Source: Betaproteobacteria bacterium (GTDB taxonomy: Bacteria; Pseudomonadota; Gammaproteobacteria; Burkholderiales; CANMPU01). From it: a stretch of DNA of 12,466 bases. The stretch lies in the NCBI GenBank assembly GCA_947499755.1, contig CANMPU010000008.1, positions 1-12,466 of the forward strand, read 5' to 3'. Below the pieces are notes generated by a model. That model did no database searches and was not told the DNA's origin. It worked only from the letters and a program-made list of their open reading frames with translations. The position numbers and the translations under genes are program-made. Positions 7,317-12,466 of the stretch are shown here, one piece after another; positions within the stretch are counted from its first letter, which is position 1, and every line of letters starts with the position of its first letter.

Positions 7317-7934
7317 CTAGAGTCCTAATGCCAGACGTTTGAGCGTACCACCCGGAATATCTAGCTCCCGATGAGAAGAGATCACCGCAATACCATTCTG
7401 CGCGAGATGAGCGCCAACAATGGTTCGCAATAGATCGCTTGCAGATGAATCGAGTGCCGCAAAGGGTTCGTCGAGCAACCACAACGTTGCTTTGCTAAGT
7501 AATAGCTTTGCGAGTGCAACGCGTCTTTTTTGTCCCTGAGATAACACGCGGAATGGTAATTGTGCAGCCGCCGTGATCCCAAATCGTTGCAGAGCAGCAC
7601 CAACTTCACTAGAACTTACCGGCGCCGCAGATATTCTTGAACTAACCATTAAATTTTCAAGCGCGCTTAAGTCGTCTTTTTGTGCGTTCAGGTGGCCAAT
7701 ATAAGAGAGCGTTTTTTTATATTCTCCCCCAAGCGCATTGATGGTCACGCCATCCCAAAGAACTTTCCCACTGGTCGGAGGCAGTAGTCCAGTCAATATA
7801 CGTAATAGGCTGGTTTTACCGCACCCATTTTTGCCTTGGACGTGGAGCAGATCGCCGTTTTTAAGGGACAGATTTAGGCGACTGAAGAGGCAATGGTCGC
7901 CACGCACGCACTCAAGATCGATGGCTTGCAGCAT
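7317..7934 (-). CDS. ccmA: Heme exporter ATP-binding subunit CcmA
   Basis: CcmA is the cytoplasmic ATPase of the CcmABCD complex that releases holo-CcmE. The 205-residue product shows Walker A GKNGCGKT (34-41), an ABC signature in the CcmA form LSQGQKRRVALA (131-142), Walker B LWLLDEP (151-157) and the switch histidine in SSHRELD (His188). The LSQGQ form and short length are typical of CcmA rather than other ABC ATPases. Its ATG shares one base with the recJ stop (TAATG), so translation is probably coupled to recJ. No strong Shine-Dalgarno sequence is seen before it. Confidence 0.97.
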   Translation of the reverse strand: MLQAIDLECVRGDHCLFSRLNLSLKNGDLLHVQGKNGCGKTSLLRILTGLLPPTSGKVLWDGVTINALGGEYKKTLSYIGHLNAQKDDLSALENLMVSSRISAAPVSSSEVGAALQRFGITAAAQLPFRVLSQGQKRRVALAKLLLSKATLWLLDEPFAALDSSASDLLRTIVGAHLAQNGIAVISSHRELDIPGGTLKRLALGL

Positions 7935-9637
7935 TAGTTAGCTTGCCAATGCTGCACTGCAAGCTGCAAGCTCGTGGTGTTTTTGAATTCATTGACCTCC
8001 ATGCGATACACAGCGCATATATTACGCGGCAGCGCATTTGTTTCGGAGAACAATATCGCGTCAAAAAAACGCTCAGATTTACGCAGTTTTAATTTCAAAT
8101 GTTTTCCGCCAACTATTCGTTGCGTGTCGACGACAAAGTCATCGCAAAACTGTGGTTGCGGAAACCCCTGACCCCAAACGTCTTGCTGTAATCGACGCGC
8201 AAATTCCAATGTCATGTTATCGTGCGCCAACGGGCCATCTGTTTCGATTACGCGAGACAATTCTGCCGGCGTAATTAATGATCGGACCGTTTGTTCAAAA
8301 GCTTTGCTAAATTCGGCAAAATCGTTTTGCTGGAGTGTCAATCCGGCCGCCGCCGCGTGGCCACCAAATTGGCGCAGCAACCCCGGCCATTTTTTTGAAA
8401 TTAAATCCAAGGCATCGCGCATGTGTAATCCGGATATGGAACGCCCCGAGCCTTTGATTTCTCCCTCGTTGCCTAACGCAAATACAATGGTAGGACGATG
8501 AAATCGGTCTTTTAGGCGTGACGCGAGTATTCCTATTACGCCAGAGTGCCAGGAGGGGTCAAATAAGCTGATGCTATAGCTATCTGACGCGTCGATCGCA
8601 TCGACAATTTCCGCAAGAGAATCTTGCATATCAGATTGAATCTCGCGACGCCTGTGGTTTAAGTCCTCAAGTGTCTTTGCGATTTTATTCGCTATGTTCT
8701 CGTCATCAGTAATTAGACACTCAATGCCCAGAGACATGTCCTGCAATCGTCCGGCTGCATTCAGGCGCGGGCCAATGGCATAGCCAAGATCAAAGGCCGA
8801 TGCGCGACGTATGTCGCGAGCGGCCACACGGAATAACGCAGATATTCCACAACAGGCTAAATTTGCGCGCATGCGTTTTAACCCTTGTTGCACCAAAATG
8901 CGATTATTGTGATCGAGATTTACGACGTCTGCGACTGTGCCCAATGCAACTAAATCTAACAGGCGTGCCAAATTATCTGCGGTATTTGTAGTCTCTTTTG
9001 ACAGGCTATTGCGTTCGCGTAACTCCGCACGTAATGCAATCATGACGTAAAAAATGACGCCAACGCCGGCTAAATACTTGCTGGGAAATTCGCATCCTGG
9101 TTGGGAAGGGTTGACGATACATTTTGCCTTGGGTAATTCATCCCCTGGAAGATGATGGTCGGTGATACAAACCACAATACCTAAGCGGTTCGCTTCCGCG
9201 ACCCCGGCTACACTTGCAATGCCATTGTCGACCGTAATGATGATGTCGGGGTTTTTATTTTCATACGCCTCACGTACAATTTCGGCGGTCAATCCATAGC
9301 CGTGTTCAAATCGATTTGGGACAAGGTAATCAACAATAGCGCCAAATTCACGTAATGCTCTTATGCCGACGGCGCAAGCGGTAGCGCCATCCGCGTCATA
9401 ATCAGCGATGATCAAAATTTTCTTGTGTTCTTCTATTGCGTCTGCCAAAAGGGCAGCCATTTCCCGCACATTTTTGAAATGATCATAAGGCGTCAAGCGA
9501 GATAATTCTGTTTCGAGTTGCGATACGCTTTCGATGCCCCGTGCTGCATAGATACGCGCCAATACGGTATCTAGCCCATTGCTAACTAAAGCAGAGTGTG
9601 AGGGTGCAGAGACGGGGCGCTGCGAGATATTTACCAT
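7934..9637 (-). CDS. recJ: Single-stranded-DNA-specific exonuclease RecJ
   Basis: RecJ degrades single-stranded DNA 5' to 3' in the cytoplasm during RecF-pathway recombination, mismatch repair and base-excision repair, using Mn2+ or Mg2+. The 567-residue product, close to the usual 570-580, has the DHH-family motifs in order: ADYDADGATA (78-87), VDNG (136-139), TDHH (159-162), LVALGTVADVV (229-239) and GPRLNAAGRL (289-298), then the DHHA1 motifs GSGRS (396-400) and FGGHAAAAG (424-432), and a C-terminal OB-like region. The ATG at 9637 gives a start resembling relatives (LDTVLARIYAARGI), but no clear Shine-Dalgarno sequence precedes it. It appears to be first gene of the recJ-ccm run and is divergent from lolC. 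Confidence 0.97.
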   Translation of the reverse strand: MVNISQRPVSAPSHSALVSNGLDTVLARIYAARGIESVSQLETELSRLTPYDHFKNVREMAALLADAIEEHKKILIIADYDADGATACAVGIRALREFGAIVDYLVPNRFEHGYGLTAEIVREAYENKNPDIIITVDNGIASVAGVAEANRLGIVVCITDHHLPGDELPKAKCIVNPSQPGCEFPSKYLAGVGVIFYVMIALRAELRERNSLSKETTNTADNLARLLDLVALGTVADVVNLDHNNRILVQQGLKRMRANLACCGISALFRVAARDIRRASAFDLGYAIGPRLNAAGRLQDMSLGIECLITDDENIANKIAKTLEDLNHRRREIQSDMQDSLAEIVDAIDASDSYSISLFDPSWHSGVIGILASRLKDRFHRPTIVFALGNEGEIKGSGRSISGLHMRDALDLISKKWPGLLRQFGGHAAAAGLTLQQNDFAEFSKAFEQTVRSLITPAELSRVIETDGPLAHDNMTLEFARRLQQDVWGQGFPQPQFCDDFVVDTQRIVGGKHLKLKLRKSERFFDAILFSETNALPRNICAVYRMEVNEFKNTTSLQLAVQHWQAN

Positions 9638-9809
9638 GCGAAAATGTAGTGCACGTTGCTAAATCTACGTTGAAGTGTGTATTAAACAATAATTTTACCA
9701 CAGCGTTGCAAAACTTTAGCGCACAGATAGGGTGAAGTAGCGGAAAATGCCCCATTGGTCTAGAAATATGGCACACTCTTAACCGCAAATAACTCATTCA
9801 ATAATCATA
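9638..9809. promoter_or_regulatory. Divergent recJ/lolC intergenic region
   Basis: These 172 bases separate recJ (minus) from lolC (plus) and should hold promoters for both the recJ-ccm run and lolCD. Candidate -10 boxes include TAAAAT (minus strand, 9697-9692) and TTTAAT (minus strand, near 9681-9686) for recJ. For lolC, AATAAT at 9800-9805 is too close to the start unless the mRNA is almost leaderless. None has a convincing -35 partner. No small gene, hairpin terminator or riboswitch was recognised. Confidence 0.4.
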
Positions 9810-11054
9810 GTGCGAGCTTACGAACTGTTTGTTGGTTTAAGGTATACGCGCGCCAGACGGCGTAATCATTTCGTTTCCTTTATCTCCTTTGCGTCCGCCG
9901 CAGGTATTGCGCTAGGCGTTGCAACGCTGATCGTTGTCCTCTCCGTCATGAACGGTTTTCAAAAAGAAGTGCGTGATCGTATGCTAAGTGCAGTTGCACA
10001 CGTGCAAATTAGCGGATACGGGAATTCATTGGCCAATTGGGAGGGCGTGGCTGACATTGCGAGAAAAAACGAACAGGTGGTCGCCAGTGCACCTTTTGTC
10101 AATGCACAAGGTCTATTGTCCTATAGCGATGCAGTACAAGGTGCAGCGATCCGAGGAATACTACCCGAGCAGGAAGAATCAGTCGCGGAATTTTCTCAAC
10201 ACATGGTCGCTGGGAGTGAGAAAAATTTACGCGCTGGTGACTTCGGCATTGTTCTAGGAACCGAACTCGCGCAAGTATTGAGAGTAAAGCTCGGTGACAA
10301 ATTGATACTCATTGCGCCGCAAGGCCAGATCACACCGGCAGGCGTATTGCCACGAATGAAACAATTTACCGTCGTCGGAATATTTAAACTAGACCACTAC
10401 GAATTTGACGCGGGTCTTGCGTTGATACACATGCGAGACGCCCAGGTATTATATCGAATGGGCGAAAATGTATCCGGCGTGAGATTAAAATTACGTGATC
10501 TACAGCAGGCCCCACGAGTTGCTCGCGAACTCGCAATGCATCTTCCAGAAGATACTTATGCAAGCGATTGGTCCGACTATAACAAGAATTGGTTTATCGC
10601 ACTGCAAATAGAAAAGCGCATGATGTTTATCATTTTAGTTTTGATTGTGGCGGTTGCTGCGTTTAATTTAGTATCTACCTTGGTGATGGTAGTTACCGAG
10701 AAACAATCCGATATTGCGATTCTGCGTACTTTGGGCGCTACCCCGATTAGTATCATGAGAATATTTATGGTCCAGGGGATATTGATCGGATTTATCGGAT
10801 CGGGATTGGGTGTTTTGGGCGGCGTTCTTCTTGCCGTGAATATCGACGTCGTTGTTCCATTCATCGAACATTTACTAGGTGTCCAATTTTTGGCGAAAGG
10901 CATTTATTACATTGCTGAATTGCCCTCCGAAGTCCATTGGCAGGATGTGACAATGATAGCGGTTGTTTCATTTGCATTTAGTTTATTGGCGACGCTCTAC
11001 CCAAGCTGGAGCGCATCGAAGGTTAACCCCGCAGAGCAACTGCGTTACGAATAA
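9810..11054 (+). CDS. lolC: Lipoprotein-releasing ABC transporter permease, LolC/LolE family
   Basis: This is the membrane subunit of the LolCDE machine, which extracts mature lipoproteins from the outer leaflet of the inner membrane and hands them to LolA. The 414-residue product has the family layout: N-terminal [25 protein letters not shown]1 (about 24-47), a large periplasmic domain (about 48-270), then TM2 (272-294), TM3 (319-343) and TM4 (380-400), with the cytoplasmic coupling stretch [15 protein letters not shown] (297-311). The loop [16 protein letters not shown] (171-186) resembles the LolC hook that binds LolA. Start is GTG (9810-9812); an upstream in-frame TAA at 9780 and absence of ATG leave it the only reasonable start, though no Shine-Dalgarno sequence is visible. 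Only one such permease lies next to lolD, so it may act as a homodimer (LolF-like). Confidence 0.95.
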   Translation: MRAYELFVGLRYTRARRRNHFVSFISFASAAGIALGVATLIVVLSVMNGFQKEVRDRMLSAVAHVQISGYGNSLANWEGVADIARKNEQVVASAPFVNAQGLLSYSDAVQGAAIRGILPEQEESVAEFSQHMVAGSEKNLRAGDFGIVLGTELAQVLRVKLGDKLILIAPQGQITPAGVLPRMKQFTVVGIFKLDHYEFDAGLALIHMRDAQVLYRMGENVSGVRLKLRDLQQAPRVARELAMHLPEDTYASDWSDYNKNWFIALQIEKRMMFIILVLIVAVAAFNLVSTLVMVVTEKQSDIAILRTLGATPISIMRIFMVQGILIGFIGSGLGVLGGVLLAVNIDVVVPFIEHLLGVQFLAKGIYYIAELPSEVHWQDVTMIAVVSFAFSLLATLYPSWSASKVNPAEQLRYE

Positions 11055-11086
11055 GGCTATGCATATCGATAGTGGTGAGTTTTTCT

Positions 11087-11785
11087 ATGTCTGAAATTAA
11101 CGGTGCGGCTATTTCCTGTTCAAATCTGACTAAATCTTTCCGGCAAGGGAACGCGGAAATTAAAGTCTTAGCTGGCGTCAATCTCGTGGTAAAAAACGGC
11201 GAGCGCGTCGCCATCGTCGGCGCGTCGGGTTCTGGTAAAAGTACCTTGTTGCATTTGCTCGGCGGGTTGGATCGCCCCAATGACGGTGAAGTACGAATTC
11301 GAGGCGAGGATATCTTTGCGCTAGATGAAATACGTAAGTGTTGCCTACGGAACGAAAAGCTTGGTTTTGTCTATCAGTTTCATCATTTGTTACAGGAATT
11401 TTCTGCGCGGGAGAACGTGGCGATGCCACTACTTATTCGCGGAGTAGAAAAAGCGATGGCTTATAGTCAGGCGCAAGAAATATTGGTAAAAGTCGGTTTG
11501 GGGAATAGAGTCGATCATAGGCCAAGTGAACTGTCGGGCGGTGAGCGCAGCCGTGCGGCACTAGCGCGCGCTCTGGTAACGCGGCCAGCCTGTGTGCTAG
11601 CAGATGAACCCACGGGGAATCTAGATCAACATATAGCGCAACAAGTATTCGATCTCATGTTGCAGCTCAATCACGAGTTTGGCATCAGTTTTGTCATTGC
11701 AACGCATGACCCATTAATCGCGAAAAAAACAGACCGTACGCTGAGACTACACAATGGCATGCTTGTGGAAGAAACGCAGCACTAG
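11087..11785 (+). CDS. lolD: Lipoprotein-releasing ABC transporter ATP-binding subunit LolD
   Basis: LolD is the cytoplasmic ATPase that drives lipoprotein release by the Lol transporter. The 232-residue product matches the family length of about 230. It has Walker A GASGSGKS (45-52), the family-typical LLHLLGGLD (54-62), the Q-loop segment [11 protein letters not shown] (92-102, Gln97), ABC signature LSGGE (149-153), Walker [12 protein letters not shown] (170-180) and the switch His207 (ATHD). ATG 11087 is preferred because GGTGAG sits 7 bases upstream as a ribosome-binding site. GTG codons at 11072 and 11075 are in frame and would add 4-5 residues. It follows lolC by 32 bases in the same operon. 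After the signature, SRAALARAL replaces the commoner QRVAIARAL. Its stop codon overlaps that of the convergent Sel1 gene. Confidence 0.96.
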   Translation: MSEINGAAISCSNLTKSFRQGNAEIKVLAGVNLVVKNGERVAIVGASGSGKSTLLHLLGGLDRPNDGEVRIRGEDIFALDEIRKCCLRNEKLGFVYQFHHLLQEFSARENVAMPLLIRGVEKAMAYSQAQEILVKVGLGNRVDHRPSELSGGERSRAALARALVTRPACVLADEPTGNLDQHIAQQVFDLMLQLNHEFGISFVIATHDPLIAKKTDRTLRLHNGMLVEETQH

Positions 11786-12466
11786 TCTTGCGACTGTAGT
11801 TTTTTCAGGCGACTTGCTGCGTAACTGTCTCCCAATGCGGCTGCTTTTTGATACCATTTAATCGCTTCTTCAATATTTTTTTCTACCCCTAAACCATTTT
11901 CGTACATCACACCGAGATTGCTCTGCGCATCTTTTGCGCCTTGTTCTCCTGCTTTTTGGTACCACGTAATTACTTGCGAATAGTTTTTATCGATACTGTT
12001 ACCTTGGAGATACATGCTACCCAAATTAGTTTGCGCACGTACCTCTCCTTGATCTGCCGCCTTGGTATACCACTTCACCGCTTCAGCGCCGTTGCGTTTT
12101 ATCGTACTGTAGGCCCAGCCTAACGCCGTTTGTGCTTCAAGATCGTCCTGCTCAGCAGCTAAACGCAACCACTTTATGGCCTCGTCGGCGTTTTTATGCA
12201 CGCCTTCAACGTAGAGATACATCTGTCCGAGAGCCTTTTGCGCTTTGATATGGCCTTGTTCTCCCGCGCGAGAAAGCCACTCAAGTGCTAGCCCGAGGTC
12301 CGGCTCTGTCCCTTCACCATTTTTATACATGAGAGCAAGATTGAATTGCGCACTCACGAAATTATTTTCTGCGGCCTTGTTAAACCATTCGAGTGCTTTG
12401 CTTAGATCTTGCTCGTCGCCCGTGCCATTTTGATACATAAGAGCAAGCTTGTATTGCGCGATTGCG
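11782..12466 (-). CDS. Sel1-repeat (SLR/TPR-like) protein, N-terminus off window
   Basis: The visible 227 residues consist of six tandem Sel1-like repeats plus a 14-residue tail ([14 protein letters not shown]). Repeats follow the pattern AQxNLGxMYxNGxGVxKNxxEAIKWYxKAAEQGD. Such alpha-solenoid repeats bind partner proteins; family members act in envelope stress, secretion or signalling, so no exact role can be given. The frame stays open to the right edge: codons beyond the ATG at 12438-12436 still encode a repeat start ([14 protein letters not shown]), so that ATG is internal, and the true start with any signal peptide lies outside. The gene is convergent to lolD, with overlapping stop codons at 11782-11785. 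Confidence 0.9.
   Translation of the reverse strand, partial: AIAQYKLALMYQNGTGDEQDLSKALEWFNKAAENNFVSAQFNLALMYKNGEGTEPDLGLALEWLSRAGEQGHIKAQKALGQMYLYVEGVHKNADEAIKWLRLAAEQDDLEAQTALGWAYSTIKRNGAEAVKWYTKAADQGEVRAQTNLGSMYLQGNSIDKNYSQVITWYQKAGEQGAKDAQSNLGVMYENGLGVEKNIEEAIKWYQKAAALGDSYAASRLKKLQSQD
11827..12465 (-). repeat. Six tandem Sel1-like repeats (coding)
   Basis: Units at the protein level, from N- to C-terminus: 12358-12465, 12250-12357, 12142-12249, 12043-12141, 11935-12042 and 11827-11934. Five units are 36 residues and the fourth is 33, having lost the Asn-Gly-x-Gly loop. The units are clearly related in protein but have diverged in DNA, so this is an old repeat array rather than a recent expansion. 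Confidence 0.88.

Noticed and set aside
7315..7482. Longer N-terminus for ccmB (56 extra residues)
   Set aside because: The extension lies inside ccmA, looks unlike CcmB, and the 222-residue version starting MRSVFFAVLARDL fits the family.
9582..9797. 71-codon minus-strand frame across the recJ start and intergenic region
   Set aside because: It overlaps recJ in another frame, resembles no family I know and would occupy the promoter region.
10577..10903. 108-codon minus-strand frame opposite lolC
   Set aside because: It lies wholly within the TM-coding part of lolC; its composition reflects the complement of hydrophobic codons.
12436..12438. ATG near the right edge as the start of the Sel1 gene
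   Set aside because: The codons before it continue the repeat pattern ([10 protein letters not shown]), so the gene begins outside the window.
1..12466. Mobile elements, CRISPR arrays, tRNA or rRNA genes
   Set aside because: No transposase, integrase, terminal inverted repeats, regularly spaced direct repeats or cloverleaf-like sequence was seen; nearly all bases are in recognised genes.

Overview
The window reads as a chromosomal housekeeping segment from a Gram-negative proteobacterium, most likely a betaproteobacterium or a close relative. This is inferred from remembered gene neighbourhoods and motif style: lolC-lolD, recJ and prfB lying together, a RecJ with an ADYDADGATA motif, and System I cytochrome c maturation genes. 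No rRNA, tRNA, CRISPR array, insertion sequence or prophage gene was seen. Coding density is very high; the only sizeable non-coding gaps are about 99 and 172 bases.

Layout. Minus strand, read from high to low coordinates: recJ (7934-9637) runs directly into a complete cytochrome c maturation cluster, ccmA-ccmB-ccmC-ccmD-ccmE-ccmF-ccmG-ccmH-ccmI (7934 down to 1049). Junctions are 2-8 base gaps or 1-17 base overlaps, four of them ATGA start/stop overlaps. After a 99-base AT-rich gap comes prfB (949 down to the left edge, 3' end missing), which carries the RF2 programmed +1 frameshift site. Plus strand, divergent from recJ across 172 bases: lolC (9810-11054) and lolD (about 11087-11785), the lipoprotein-release transporter. 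lolD meets a convergent minus-strand Sel1-repeat gene whose stop codon overlaps its own; that gene runs off the right edge.

How the genes work together. CcmA and CcmB form an ABC unit acting with CcmC and CcmD to load heme onto the periplasmic chaperone CcmE and release it. CcmF, CcmH and CcmI ligate heme to apocytochrome c, and CcmG with CcmH keeps the apocytochrome cysteines reduced. RecJ is a 5'-3' single-strand exonuclease used in repair and recombination. RF2 terminates translation at UGA and UAA. LolCD extracts lipoproteins from the inner membrane for delivery to the outer membrane.

The most notable feature is ccmE. It encodes 280 residues, not the usual 150 or so: an apparently complete CcmE heme chaperone with the HDENY heme motif is fused in frame to a C-terminal OmpA-like peptidoglycan-binding domain that keeps the Asp and Arg expected to hold peptidoglycan. 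This predicts a heme chaperone anchored in the inner membrane and also attached to the cell wall. Lesser points are a duplicated CTT TGA at the prfB frameshift site, a proline-free WCTSC active site in CcmG, and a single lolC-like permease that may work as a homodimer.
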